This document shows positions 9,448 through 17,430 of a stretch of DNA of 64,000 nt, piece after piece. Each line of letters starts with the position of its first letter. Position 1 is the stretch's first letter. Position numbers and translations under genes: made by a program. Source of the stretch: Leptotrichia hofstadii (lineage in GTDB: Bacteria > Fusobacteriota > Fusobacteriia > Fusobacteriales > Leptotrichiaceae); contig NZ_AP019823.1 in NCBI RefSeq assembly GCF_007990525.1, forward strand, positions 1,984,001 to 2,048,000. Direction: 5' to 3'. Below the pieces are notes generated by a model that saw only the letters and a program-made list of their open reading frames with translations, made no database searches and was not told the origin of the DNA.

Positions 9448-9909
9448 TTAAAGTTCCTTTAATGGTACTTTAAAGACAAGTTTTTTTATTTTCTTTGATT
9501 CCTTCACTTTTAATCCTGGCATATGCACATCATTTGGATACAGAATTAAAATGTCTCCCTCTTTTAACAGAACATTAAATAAAACATTACCTGAGTAAAT
9601 AACTAAATCTTTTTCTTCTTCTGTTTTCTCAACTTTCATATTATTTGAAGTGTTAAATGCCACATATTCCTCTCCACAAAGCATTATTTGCACATCCAAA
9701 TTTTTTAGATGAGTTTCCATGATTTTATCTTCCGCTGTACCTGTTTCGTAGGTATTTACATGCATTTTTATGCCTAATTCAATATCATACGCTCCACCAT
9801 CAAGTTTTTTTAGTTCCTCTAAATTTTTATTTGTATATTCAATACATTCCTGAACTTTTTTAGCAATATTTTTATTTTGCAAAGTATCTTTTAAATTCGT
9901 ATATATCAT
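9448..9909 (-). CDS. YhcH/YjgK/YiaL family protein
   Basis: A 153-residue cupin-like protein of the YhcH/YjgK/YiaL (DUF386) family. Recognisable parts are the motif ELGIKMHVNTYETG near residue 47, the central ...MLCGEEYVA... strand, and the C-terminal LYPNDVHMPG with a metal-binding histidine. Members occur in sugar-acid operons, including the E. coli yia operon that also holds lyxK, and one has been reported as a sugar anomerase or isomerase. The start ATG at 9909 is set by GGAGG 5 nt upstream; the TTG four codons earlier is part of that site. First gene of the six-gene operon. Confidence 0.85.
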   Translation of the reverse strand: MIYTNLKDTLQNKNIAKKVQECIEYTNKNLEELKKLDGGAYDIELGIKMHVNTYETGTAEDKIMETHLKNLDVQIMLCGEEYVAFNTSNNMKVEKTEEEKDLVIYSGNVLFNVLLKEGDILILYPNDVHMPGLKVKESKKIKKLVFKVPLKEL

Positions 9910-9963
9910 TTTGACCTCCAAGATATTTCTCTTTTATCTACTATTCTCTATTACACTACTAGA

Positions 9964-9991
9964 AGTATAACTTGTTTTCTATTTTTGTCAA
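9964..9991 (-). promoter_or_regulatory. Promoter of the carbohydrate operon
   Basis: On the minus strand TTGACA (complement at 9986-9991), 16-nt spacer, then TATACT (complement at 9964-9969), about 55 nt before the YiaL-like start. Close to the consensus for the main sigma factor. The rest of the 9910-10217 gap holds only AT-rich sequence and a loose GAGATGTT/AACATCTC inverted repeat. Confidence 0.7.
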
Positions 9992-10217
9992 GATTCAAAA
10001 AATGAAATTATAACAAAAATTTTATTCAATTTTTTTATCTTTTCTTTTATCAATAATTTCGGTAATAGATATAATTTTATCACTTAAAATTTTAATTTCA
10101 AATAATAATGATAATTTCTAATTTTTAAGAGATGTTGATGTATTATTTTTACTAGGTGTTTCTTCTTTTATATATTACTTTAACATCTCAAATTATAAAA
10201 AAATTATTAAAAAATAT

Positions 10218-10248
10218 TTGACTTTTTTAAATTTATGAGGTATATATT
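10218..10248 (+). promoter_or_regulatory. Promoter of the alcohol dehydrogenase gene
   Basis: TTGACT at 10218-10223, then TATATA at 10241 (17-nt spacer) or TATATT at 10243 (19-nt spacer). The palindrome at 10251-10270 begins just after it. Confidence 0.6.
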
Positions 10249-10250
10249 AT

Positions 10251-10270
10251 TATGTGAACATATTCACATA
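10251..10270. promoter_or_regulatory. Rex-like operator palindrome
   Basis: Perfect inverted repeat TATGTGAA-CATA-TTCACATA immediately downstream of the adh -10 box. It matches the redox repressor Rex pattern (TTGTGAA-N4-TTCACAA) except at the outermost positions. The same letters also satisfy the CRP pattern TGTGA-N6-TCACA. Its place over the transcription start favours a repressor, and alcohol dehydrogenases are classic Rex targets. Confidence 0.65.
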
Positions 10271-10308
10271 TATTAATATGAATTTTTAAAATAGAAAGGA
10301 ATAGTATA

Positions 10309-11349
10309 ATGAAAGCAGTAGTAGTTAATCAAGAAGGAACTGGAATAGAAGTTGTAGAAAAAGAATTAAGAGGACTAAAAGCAGGAGAAGCGTTAGTTGA
10401 TGTGGAATATTGCGGTGTTTGCCATACTGATTTACATGTGGCTCATGGAGATTTTGGAAAAGTTCCTGGAAGAGTTTTGGGACATGAAGGAATTGGAATT
10501 GTAAGAGAAGTTGCTGATGGTGTAACATCACTAAAACCTGGAGATAGAGTAAGTATTGCTTGGTTTTTTGAAGGGTGCGGAAGATGCGAATACTGTATCA
10601 ATGGGCAAGAAACTTTGTGTAGAGATGTAATAAACGCAGGATATTCTGCTGATGGAGGAATGGCTGAACAATGTATAGTTACAGCTGATTATGCAGTAAA
10701 AGTTCCAGAAGGACTGGATCCAGCTCAAGCAAGCAGTATTACTTGTGCAGGAGTTACAACTTATAAAGCAATAAAAGTTGGAAAACCGCAACCAGGACAA
10801 TGGGTAGTAATTTACGGTGCAGGAGGATTAGGAAACTTGGCAGTTCAATATGCTAAAAAAGTATTTAATACTCATGTAATTGCCGTTGACATAAATGATG
10901 ACAAATTAGCGCTTGCTAAAGAAGTTGGTGCTGACTATATTATAAATGGTAAAAAAGAAGACCCTGTTGCAAAAATTAAAGAATTAAGTGGAATTGGAGC
11001 TCATATTGCTGTAGTTACTGCTGTATCAAAAGTTGCATTTAACCAAGCTATTGATTCAGTAAGGGCAGCTGGAAAAGTTGTCGCAGTTGGACTTCCATCA
11101 GAAACTATGGACTTGCCAATCGTAAAAACAGTATTAGATGGTATCGAAGTAATCGGATCGCTTGTTGGAACAAGGGAAGACTTAAGAGAAGCATTCCAAT
11201 TTGGAGCAGAAGGATTGGTTGTGCCAGTAGTTCAAACAAGAAATATCCACGAAGCTCCTGAAATTTTTAAAGAAATGGAAGAAGGAACAATTCAAGGACG
11301 TATGGTTATTGATATGAAACATTCTTGCGGATGTGGACATAAACATTAA
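10309..11349 (+). CDS. adhP: Zinc-dependent alcohol dehydrogenase, AdhP type
   Basis: The 346-residue medium-chain dehydrogenase has catalytic zinc ligands C35/C38-H39 region (CGVCHTDLH) and GHE at 58-60. The structural zinc cysteines are C90, C93, C96 and C104 ([16 protein letters not shown]). The NAD-binding loop is [10 protein letters not shown] near residue 170. It most resembles ethanol/propanol-preferring AdhP enzymes, which regenerate NAD+ during fermentation. An unusual tail HSCGCGHKH ends the protein and could bind metal. The ATG has AAAGGA 8 nt upstream. It has its own promoter, operator and terminator, so it is a single-gene unit. The family is sure; the symbol is by similarity. 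Confidence 0.9.
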   Translation: MKAVVVNQEGTGIEVVEKELRGLKAGEALVDVEYCGVCHTDLHVAHGDFGKVPGRVLGHEGIGIVREVADGVTSLKPGDRVSIAWFFEGCGRCEYCINGQETLCRDVINAGYSADGGMAEQCIVTADYAVKVPEGLDPAQASSITCAGVTTYKAIKVGKPQPGQWVVIYGAGGLGNLAVQYAKKVFNTHVIAVDINDDKLALAKEVGADYIINGKKEDPVAKIKELSGIGAHIAVVTAVSKVAFNQAIDSVRAAGKVVAVGLPSETMDLPIVKTVLDGIEVIGSLVGTREDLREAFQFGAEGLVVPVVQTRNIHEAPEIFKEMEEGTIQGRMVIDMKHSCGCGHKH

Positions 11350-11383
11350 TTTGTTTAATTAAATTTATCTAAAATAAGCAAAG

Positions 11384-11420
11384 AAATGTAATTAACTTAA
11401 CTGTTAGTTACATTTTTTAT
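11384..11420 (+). terminator. Terminator of the adh gene
   Basis: AAATGTAATTAAC pairs with GTTAGTTACATTT (one G-U pair), loop TTAACT, then a T run. Confidence 0.85.
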
Positions 11421-11569
11421 TTTAAAAAGCTTCTACTATAGATGAAGAAATATAGGAGACTCTTAAATAAAAATATTCAACTGTTAAAAATTGACAATAT
11501 ATTTTTAGTAACACTAGTTTATAAAAAGGGAAAAATTTAAAGATAAAGATCTAAAATAATAGTTCATAT

Positions 11570-11598
11570 TTGTAATATGTAGATTATTATGGTATACT
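11570..11598 (+). promoter_or_regulatory. Promoter of the flavin reductase gene
   Basis: TTGTAA (11570-11575), 17-nt spacer, TATACT (11593-11598), about 60 nt before the start codon. Confidence 0.55.
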
Positions 11599-11660
11599 AC
11601 ATTTAAATCTATTTAATTTAAAATTTTAATACAAAATGAGAAATTATGGAGGTGTTCACA

Positions 11661-12164
11661 ATGGGATTTCATGAGATTAAAATTCAGGATTTTGATTTAA
11701 ATCCTTTTACAAGTACAGGTAAAGACTGGAGTCTTGTCACGGCGGGAGATGAGAACGGGATAAATACAATGACTGTCACGTGGGGAATGATGGGATACCT
11801 TTGGCGTGGTCCTGTTATTTCAGTTTATATAAGACCTACAAGATATACTAAAAAATTTGTAGACGAGCAAAATTGTTTTTCTTTAAGTTTTTTTAATGGT
11901 TATAAAAAGGAACTTCATGTACTTGGATTAAAATCAGGAAGAGATGTAGACAAAATCGCAGAAGTTGGATTTAATCCAATATTCTTAGATGGTGTGCCTG
12001 CATTTGAAGAAGCAAAATTAGTTATTGTAGCCGAAAAATTATATATAGATGATATAAAACCTGAAAACTTCATAGATAAGAACATACCTGAAAAACTATA
12101 CACAAAGGAAGAGCCTCATATAGTTTATACAGGAAGGGTAAAGAAAATATACGTAAAAGACTGA
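11661..12164 (+). CDS. Flavin reductase-like FMN-binding protein
   Basis: A 167-residue protein of the flavin reductase-like (FMN-binding split barrel) family. The conserved opening DWSLVTAGDENGINTMTVTWGMMG, the strand GPVISVYIRPTRYTKKFVDE and the following NCFSLSFF are typical. The enzyme class reduces or binds FMN; the physiological partner is unknown. The ATG at 11661 follows GGAGG with 8-nt spacing. An ATG 15 nt further up contains that ribosome site and is unlikely to be used. Monocistronic between its promoter and the terminator at 12195. Confidence 0.8.
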   Translation: MGFHEIKIQDFDLNPFTSTGKDWSLVTAGDENGINTMTVTWGMMGYLWRGPVISVYIRPTRYTKKFVDEQNCFSLSFFNGYKKELHVLGLKSGRDVDKIAEVGFNPIFLDGVPAFEEAKLVIVAEKLYIDDIKPENFIDKNIPEKLYTKEEPHIVYTGRVKKIYVKD

Positions 12165-12194
12165 TTTTTATTATCTGCATAAATAATTACAATT

Positions 12195-12227
12195 AAAGGG
12201 AAACTCTTAAATTGAGTCCCTTTTTTT
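12195..12227 (+). terminator. Terminator of the flavin reductase gene
   Basis: AAAGGGAAACTC pairs with GAGTCCCTTT with a two-base bulge, followed by seven T. Confidence 0.8.
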
Positions 12228-12253
12228 ATTAAAAGAATTTTCTTAGAAATTTA

Positions 12254-12282
12254 TTGACAATCATTAGTTTGTCTGATAAAAT
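12254..12282 (+). promoter_or_regulatory. Promoter of the mgtE operon
   Basis: TTGACA (12254-12259), 17-nt spacer, TAAAAT (12277-12282). It predicts transcription from about 12289 and a leader of about 205 nt before the first mgtE codon. Confidence 0.75.
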
Positions 12283-12349
12283 TTTATGGGCATAAAGTTC
12301 ATTTTTTTAGAAATTTATGCTAATTTTCTATTTTATGGAGGTGAATGTT

Positions 12350-12415
12350 TTGAACGAGGAAGTCCCGAGTAAGAAACTGAAGAATTTAGATTTTACAAAT
12401 GTATGCAATGGATAA
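12350..12415 (+). CDS. Leader peptide ORF upstream of mgtE
   Basis: A 21-codon ORF starting with TTG at 12350 has a near-perfect ribosome site, GGAGGTG, 6 nt upstream, far stronger than expected by chance. The peptide starts MNEEVPSKKLK: acidic residues and a proline, then a basic run. This is the pattern of MgtL, the Salmonella leader peptide through which low magnesium destabilises ribosomes and turns on mgtA. The stop TAA (12413) overlaps an ATG at 12408 that is in frame with MgtE. A regulatory role in magnesium control is my inference from layout and composition; the peptide has no known homologue that I recognise. Confidence 0.5.
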   Translation: MNEEVPSKKLKNLDFTNVCNG

Positions 12416-12494
12416 GGGGAATATCTTCGTTACTGTTATTCTTCTTATTTTGAAATTGTATAAAATGAAAAAGTATAAAAGGAAGGAGATAACA

Positions 12495-13841
12495 GTGGAA
12501 AACAACACTATTCAAACACTTATAGATGAAAAAAAGTATTTTGAAATTAGAAAATATTTGAACGAATTAAATACTGTTGAGGTTTCGGAACTGTTAAATC
12601 AGTTTGAATCTTCTGAATTAATAATGATTTTTAGATTACTTTCTAAAAATAGGGCGGCAGATGTATTTTCATATTTGGATACAGAGCATCAGGAAATGAT
12701 TATTAATACTATGACTGATGTGGAAACTAAAAATATATTTGATGAACTTTATTTTGATGATATTGTCGATATTATCGAGGAAATGCCATCAAATGTAGTA
12801 AAAAAGATTTTAAAAAATACTGATGCAAAAGATAGACATACAATAAATCTTTTGTTAAAATATCCTGATAATTCAGCTGGAAGCATTATGACAACAGAAT
12901 ATATGGATTTGAAAAAGGATATGAAAGTATCTCAAGCAATTGACAAAATTAGAGATACTGTGGAAGATATGGAAAATGTATATACTTGTTATGTAATTAG
13001 TGAAGACAGGAAATTAGAAGGAGTAATTTCCTTAAAGGAATTAATTACAAACGAAGATGATACAGTTGTGGGGAATATCATGAACTGTAATTTTGTAAGT
13101 GTTCATACAAATGATGACCAGGAAAATGTTGCTGAAATAATTAAAAAATATAATTTGATTGTACTTCCAGTTACAGATATAGAAAATAGACTTCTTGGAA
13201 TAATTACGATTGACGATATAATGGACGTTGTTGAGCAAGAGGCAACAGAAGATTTCCACAAAATGGCGGGAATTTCACCAGTTGAGGAATCATATCTTAA
13301 GACAAGTGCTTTTACGATGGCAAGACAGAGAATTAGCTGGCTCATTGTACTTATGATTTCTGCAACTTTTACAGGAAGAATTATAAAAAGTTATGAAGAT
13401 GTATTGCAGTCAGTAGTTATTCTATCTTCATTCATCCCAATGCTAATGGATACGGGAGGAAATGCTGGAGCTCAATCTTCTACAATTGTTATTCGTGCTT
13501 TAGCATTAGGTGAAGTAAATCCAAGAGACACTTTTAAAATATTAAAAAAAGAATTTTCTATTTCGTTTATTGTGGCAGTCGTTCTAGCGGGAATTAACTA
13601 TTTACGACTTATAACTTTGACAAAAACTCCTTTAAATGTAGCTTTGACTGTTTCAATTACCCTCATTTTTGTAGTTATGATTTCCAAAATAATAGGTGCA
13701 TTTTTACCTATTGTTGCAAAAATATTTAAAATGGATCCCGCAATTATGGCAGGGCCTTTAATAACTACAATTTTAGATGCTTTGACTCTTTCTATCTATT
13801 TTAAATTTGCAACTATATTTTTGAGCAATATTATAAAGTAA
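12495..13841 (+). CDS. mgtE: Magnesium transporter MgtE, copy 1
   Basis: The 448-residue MgtE has an N-terminal helical domain (DDIVDIIEEMPSN near residue 80), two CBS domains (about 130-255, including ILPVT and GIITIDDIMDVVEQE) and a five-helix membrane domain with the pore signature GGNAGAQSSTIVIRALALGE. It imports Mg2+; the cytosolic domains close the pore when Mg2+ is high. The GTG at 12495 is chosen because AAGGAG stands 6 nt upstream and the resulting protein is exactly as long as its downstream paralogue (448 residues). The frame stays open to an ATG at 12408, which would add 29 hydrophobic and basic residues. Co-transcribed with copy 2, 10 nt away. Confidence 0.92.
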   Translation: MENNTIQTLIDEKKYFEIRKYLNELNTVEVSELLNQFESSELIMIFRLLSKNRAADVFSYLDTEHQEMIINTMTDVETKNIFDELYFDDIVDIIEEMPSNVVKKILKNTDAKDRHTINLLLKYPDNSAGSIMTTEYMDLKKDMKVSQAIDKIRDTVEDMENVYTCYVISEDRKLEGVISLKELITNEDDTVVGNIMNCNFVSVHTNDDQENVAEIIKKYNLIVLPVTDIENRLLGIITIDDIMDVVEQEATEDFHKMAGISPVEESYLKTSAFTMARQRISWLIVLMISATFTGRIIKSYEDVLQSVVILSSFIPMLMDTGGNAGAQSSTIVIRALALGEVNPRDTFKILKKEFSISFIVAVVLAGINYLRLITLTKTPLNVALTVSITLIFVVMISKIIGAFLPIVAKIFKMDPAIMAGPLITTILDALTLSIYFKFATIFLSNIIK

Positions 13842-13851
13842 GGAGGGAATA

Positions 13852-15198
13852 ATGAAAGAATTAATTGAAACTCTTTTAAAAGAAAAAAAATATTTTGAAA
13901 TAAAAAGTGAATTAAACAAATTAAACACAGTAGAAATTTCTGATATATTAAATCAGTTCAAATCGCCTGAACTTGTAATAATGATTTTTAGACTGTTAAA
14001 AAAAGATAAAGCGGCAGATGTATTTCCTTATTTGGATTCAGAACATCAGGAAATGATTATTCATACTTCAACAGATATTGAAACCCGTGAAATTTTTGAT
14101 GAATTATATTTTGACGATATTGTTGATATTATTGAGGAAATGCCGTCAAATATTGTAAAAAAAATATTGAAAAACACTGATAAAAAAGATAGACATCTGA
14201 TAAATCAGCTGTTAAAATATCCTGATAATTCGGCTGGAAGTATTATGACAACAGAGTATGTGGATTTACAAAAAAATATGACAGTCTCAGAAGCAATTGA
14301 AGAAATTAGAAAAACTGGAAAAGATAAAGAAAATATTTATACATGCTATGTTACTGGAGAAAAGGGAATACTGGAAGGTGTACTTTCTCTCAAGGAATTA
14401 ATTGCCAAAAAAGATACTATCCAAATTGAAGATATTATGAACAAAAATTTTGTAAGTGTCAATACAAACGATGATCAGGAAATTGTAGCAGATTTATTTA
14501 AAAAATATGACTTTATTGTAATGCCAGTTGTGGATTATGAAAATAGGATTTTAGGTATTATTACCATAGATGATGTAATGGATGTCGTAGATCAGGAAGT
14601 TACGGAAGATTTTCATAAAATGGCAGGGATTACTTCCCCTACTGACGATTCTTATTTAAAGACAAATATTTTTACAATGGCAAGACAAAGAATCGGGTGG
14701 CTCGCCGTACTTATGATTTCTGATACAATTTCTGGAAATATTATTCAAGGTTATGAAAAAGTATTGGCAAAGTCCATAATTTTAACAGCTTTTATTCCAA
14801 TGTTAATGTCAAGTGGAGGAAATGTTGGTTCTCAATCATCAACAGTTGTAATACGTTCATTGGCACTTGGAGAAATTTCTCCAAAATCTGCCTTTAAAGT
14901 TATAAAAAAGGAATTTTTTATCGGTATAATGGTTTCTATTGTCTTATCAGCCTTAAATTTCATAAGATTAATTACATTGGAAAAAACCGATCCGACAATC
15001 GCTCTTATTGTTTCATTAACTCTTATATTTACAATAATAATTTCAAAACTGGTAGGAGCATTGCTGCCACTTGGAGCTAAAATCGTAAAAACCGATCCAG
15101 CCGTTATGGCAACCCCTCTGATAACAACAATTTCAGATGCTGTAACACTTGTTATTTACTTTACTTTTGCAACAATGCTTTTAAAGAACCTTAAATAA
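13852..15198 (+). CDS. mgtE: Magnesium transporter MgtE, copy 2
   Basis: A second 448-residue MgtE that aligns along its whole length with the upstream copy (same N-domain DDIVDIIEEMPSN, CBS pair, and pore motif GGNVGSQSSTVVIRSLALGE). The pair is a tandem duplication that has diverged clearly, so the two are probably kept for different magnesium ranges or as a heterodimer; MgtE works as a dimer. The ATG follows AAGGAGGGAATA directly after the first gene's stop. Divergence is greatest in the CBS linker and the last helices. Confidence 0.92.
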   Translation: MKELIETLLKEKKYFEIKSELNKLNTVEISDILNQFKSPELVIMIFRLLKKDKAADVFPYLDSEHQEMIIHTSTDIETREIFDELYFDDIVDIIEEMPSNIVKKILKNTDKKDRHLINQLLKYPDNSAGSIMTTEYVDLQKNMTVSEAIEEIRKTGKDKENIYTCYVTGEKGILEGVLSLKELIAKKDTIQIEDIMNKNFVSVNTNDDQEIVADLFKKYDFIVMPVVDYENRILGIITIDDVMDVVDQEVTEDFHKMAGITSPTDDSYLKTNIFTMARQRIGWLAVLMISDTISGNIIQGYEKVLAKSIILTAFIPMLMSSGGNVGSQSSTVVIRSLALGEISPKSAFKVIKKEFFIGIMVSIVLSALNFIRLITLEKTDPTIALIVSLTLIFTIIISKLVGALLPLGAKIVKTDPAVMATPLITTISDAVTLVIYFTFATMLLKNLK

Positions 15199-15273
15199 TA
15201 TAAATCTAATGAAATACTGTCTATAAAATTATATAAACATAGTATAATGTAGAAAAAATTGAAGGAGAAATTT

Positions 15274-15804
15274 ATGAAGGCAAAAATTTTAATTTTACTA
15301 AGCATGCTTTTATTTGTAGTAAGCTGTGGAACTCATCCTGCTCAAAAGGATTTTGAAGAAAAAATGAAAATAATCCAATCAGGAGATATGTCAAAATTTG
15401 GAAAAGCAGAAGGAAATGTCAGTACTATTTTAGAAAATTTTAGCAAAATATACGGCGAAGGAATGAAAAAAATAACTTACAAAGTCAATAAAGTCGAGTC
15501 AAAAGGAAACATTGCTACAATAAATGTTACTATAAAAGCTCCTAATTTATCTTCATATATAGGTGAACTTCAAACTAGGCTCTCTGAAAGAATGTCTAAA
15601 TCTATGCCCAAAAATAACGAAGATTTACAAAAAGAAGTTATGCAAGTTGGAAAAGAATTCTTTAACGAGAAATTTAACAGCAAAGATTTAAAATATTTAG
15701 AAAAAACACTGGATGTAAAATATGTAAAAAATGGTAAAGACTGGGTAATTAGTGATGAAAATGAAGAATTTTTTAAAATAATTACTTTTGGAATTGCTAA
15801 TTAA
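15274..15804 (+). CDS. Uncharacterised lipoprotein
   Basis: A 176-residue lipoprotein: a basic start, a hydrophobic stretch and a lipobox VVSC with the lipidated cysteine near residue 18. The mature part is helical and Lys-rich, followed by alternating strands (ITYKVNKVESKGNIATINVTIKAP), a pattern seen in NTF2-like periplasmic domains. No specific function is recognised. The ATG at 15274 is placed by AAGGAG; the TTG five codons before is inside that site. A TATAAT at 15243-15248 suggests an own promoter after mgtE. The strong terminator at 15830 ends the unit. Confidence 0.7.
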   Translation: MKAKILILLSMLLFVVSCGTHPAQKDFEEKMKIIQSGDMSKFGKAEGNVSTILENFSKIYGEGMKKITYKVNKVESKGNIATINVTIKAPNLSSYIGELQTRLSERMSKSMPKNNEDLQKEVMQVGKEFFNEKFNSKDLKYLEKTLDVKYVKNGKDWVISDENEEFFKIITFGIAN

Positions 15805-15829
15805 AATATGAATTTTCTTATTATTATAA

Positions 15830-15865
15830 GTACTCTAATTTTAACTAATTGGAGTATTTTTTTTT
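15830..15865 (+). terminator. Terminator of the lipoprotein gene
   Basis: TACTCTAATT pairs with AATTGGAGTA (G-U allowed), followed by ten T. Confidence 0.85.
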
Positions 15866-15905
15866 GAAAATAAGGAATTTCATTAATCTTTTTTTTTAAT
15901 TTTTC

Positions 15906-15954
15906 ATAAAAAAACCGCACCTCTTATCTTGTATTCAAGATTTTAGATGCAGTT
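15906..15954 (-). terminator. Terminator of the disulfide reductase gene
   Basis: On the minus strand AACTGCATCT pairs with AGGTGCGGTT through G-U pairs, with an inner ATCTTG/CAAGAT hairpin and a T run after it. Confidence 0.8.
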
Positions 15955-15974
15955 CATTTCTCCTATTTTTTAAA

Positions 15975-16958
15975 TTAATATTTTGTAATCAGATACTCAA
16001 ATGCTCCTAGTGCCGCTTTTGCACCTTCTCCCATTGCGATAATTATTTGTTTTTGTCTAATGCTAGTAACATCTCCCGCAGCAAAGATTCCAGCCACAGA
16101 AGTTGAATTATTTTCAGGATTAATTACAATTTCCCCAATTTTATTTGTTTCAGCCAAGTCTTTTACAACTTCGCTTCTTGGCGACAATCCAATTTCCACA
16201 AACATGCCTTCTACATTCAATGTTTTTTCTTCATCAGTTTCTCTGCTTTTATAAACAATGCTTTCCACAAATTCATTTCCATTAACTCTAACTGTTGCAG
16301 AATTTAAAATCGTTTTTATATTTGGCTGCTCAGCCAGTTTTTCCTGCAGAACTTTATCTGCCTTTAATTCTGGCATAAATTCGATTAATGTAACTGATTT
16401 TGCAATTCCAGATAAATCAAGCGCTGCTTCCACACCTGAATTTCCCCCACCAATTACAGCCACATCTAATCCTTTATAAAAAGGTCCGTCACAAGTTGAG
16501 CAGTAATGCACCCCTTTTCCTACATACTCAGCTTCTCCAGGAATATTTAGACTTCTAGGTTTTGCCCCAGTTGCTACAATAACTGTTTTTGTTTTATAAC
16601 TTTTTCCATCATCAGTTACCAAAATCTTATCTTTTCCATCTTCCTTGATCTCTTTTACCAAATGCCCTTCTTTAAACGCAATTTCATGTTCTTTTAAATG
16701 TTTTTCCAATGTTTCAGCAAATTTAGCTCCAGTTGTCAAAACAGTTCCGATAATATTCTCAATTTCATTTGTATCAAGAACCTGTCCACCAATCTTCACT
16801 CCAATCATTGCCACATTAAGTCCTTTTCTAGCCGCATAAATTGCTGCAGAGACAGCCGCAGGCCCAGAACCAACTACAGTTACATCGTAAAGCTTATTTT
16901 CATCAATTTTTACTAATTTCCCTTCATCTAAAGCACCAAGATTCAAGCTAAAATCCAT
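15975..16958 (-). CDS. FAD-dependent disulfide reductase, AhpF C-terminal/TrxB-like
   Basis: The 327-residue flavoprotein has the FAD motif GSGPAAVSAAIYAA (30-43), the redox pair CSTC (C153, C156) and the NAD(P)H motif GGGNSGVEAALDL (170 on). The wording around the cysteines (CDGPFYKG...VIGGGNSGVEAA) is that of AhpF, the peroxiredoxin reductase, more than of plain TrxB, but the N-terminal thioredoxin-fold domains of AhpF are absent. It likely reduces thioredoxin or a peroxiredoxin. The ATG at 16958 has GGAGG 8 nt upstream; a TTG five codons up lies in the ribosome site. The promoter carries a PerR/Fur-like palindrome shared with dps, which fits an oxidative-stress role. Confidence 0.85.
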   Translation of the reverse strand: MDFSLNLGALDEGKLVKIDENKLYDVTVVGSGPAAVSAAIYAARKGLNVAMIGVKIGGQVLDTNEIENIIGTVLTTGAKFAETLEKHLKEHEIAFKEGHLVKEIKEDGKDKILVTDDGKSYKTKTVIVATGAKPRSLNIPGEAEYVGKGVHYCSTCDGPFYKGLDVAVIGGGNSGVEAALDLSGIAKSVTLIEFMPELKADKVLQEKLAEQPNIKTILNSATVRVNGNEFVESIVYKSRETDEEKTLNVEGMFVEIGLSPRSEVVKDLAETNKIGEIVINPENNSTSVAGIFAAGDVTSIRQKQIIIAMGEGAKAALGAFEYLITKY

Positions 16959-17011
16959 TTTCCATACCTCCAAATTTAATTTTTATTTATTTTATAATAA
17001 TTTATTTAATT

Positions 17012-17058
17012 TTGTAATCATTACAATTTATTTTAATATAATTTTCCAAAATTGTCAA
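17012..17058 (-). promoter_or_regulatory. Reductase promoter with PerR/Fur-like operator
   Basis: On the minus strand TTGACA (complement 17053-17058), 17-nt spacer, TAAAAT (complement 17030-17035). Three bases later comes the perfect 7-1-7 palindrome TTGTAATGATTACAA (17012-17026). The same 15-mer stands at the same place in the dps promoter (54745-54759). Confidence 0.75.
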
Positions 17059-17139
17059 TATTTAAATTTTTAATTTAATAAATGTCATATTTATTTTATC
17101 AACAATTTCCAATATTTTCTTACCTATTAAAAAATTAAA

Positions 17140-17172
17140 AACAAAACCCACCAGTTATAAATAACCAGTGGG
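17140..17172 (-). terminator. Terminator of the small-peptide mRNA
   Basis: On the minus strand CCCACTGGTTAT pairs with ATAACTGGTGGG across a 2-nt loop. The two positions that would mismatch in plus-strand RNA become G-U pairs in minus-strand RNA, which fixes the direction. A T-rich run follows. Confidence 0.85.
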
Positions 17173-17202
17173 CAAAGGTAGGAGGAGATTAATTCAAGCC
17201 GA

Positions 17203-17274
17203 CTATCTTTGATGGCTAAAAATTAAGAAAAGAATGATTATAGCCAATAAAACAGTCCAGTCTTGATTAATCAT
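17203..17274 (-). CDS. Small hydrophobic peptide, type I toxin-like
   Basis: A 23-residue ORF, beginning MINQDWTVLLAII and ending FSHQR, has one membrane-spanning hydrophobic stretch and a charged tail, the usual build of type I toxin peptides (Fst, Ldr, TxpA types). GGGGGTGG stands 5 nt before the ATG. The mRNA is predicted from the extended -10 box at 17339-17347 to the strong terminator at 17140. Its 5' end folds into TTAAG/CTTAA with loop CTCCGCAAA. The 14 nt abutting the ribosome site (17287-17300) are perfectly complementary to the small RNA made just upstream. The 3' untranslated part has CTCCTCCTACC, which could pair with the ribosome site. Toxicity is inferred. Confidence 0.65.
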   Translation of the reverse strand: MINQDWTVLLAIIILFLIFSHQR

Positions 17275-17338
17275 CTTGACCACCCCCAATCTATATGCTT
17301 TGTTGTCATTTAAGTTTGCGGAGCTTAATCGACAGAAT

Positions 17339-17347
17339 ATTATATCA
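17339..17347 (-). promoter_or_regulatory. Extended -10 promoter of the peptide mRNA
   Basis: TGATATAAT on the minus strand, directly after the T run of the small RNA terminator. No good -35 is visible. The same placement occurs at 22291-22299 and 34266-34274. Confidence 0.6.
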
Positions 17348-17348
17348 T

Positions 17349-17424
17349 AAAAAATACCCCCATTCAATTAAGAACGAGGGATTTTCCGCATTTTTTCTAT
17401 AAGCATATAGATTGTTTTTTATTC
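17349..17424 (-). ncRNA. Putative antitoxin small RNA upstream of the peptide gene
   Basis: Predicted RNA of about 75 nt between the promoter at 17431-17459 and a terminator stem CCCTCGTTC/GAATGGGGG (17357-17380) with a T run. Segment 17401-17414 is perfectly complementary to 17287-17300, next to the peptide's ribosome site. Segment TGCGGA (17385-17390) is complementary to the loop TCCGCA of the peptide mRNA's 5' hairpin (17317-17322). It is encoded on the same strand as its target, in tandem. Existence and function are inferred from these signals. Confidence 0.6.
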
Positions 17425-17430
17425 AAAAGT

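Noticed and set aside
10251..10270. CRP site at the adh promoter
   Set aside because: The bases fit CRP too, but the site lies downstream of the -10 box and the gene is a typical Rex target.
12290..12494. M-box (ykoK) magnesium riboswitch before mgtE
   Set aside because: None of the conserved M-box segments is present; the leader holds a small ORF instead.
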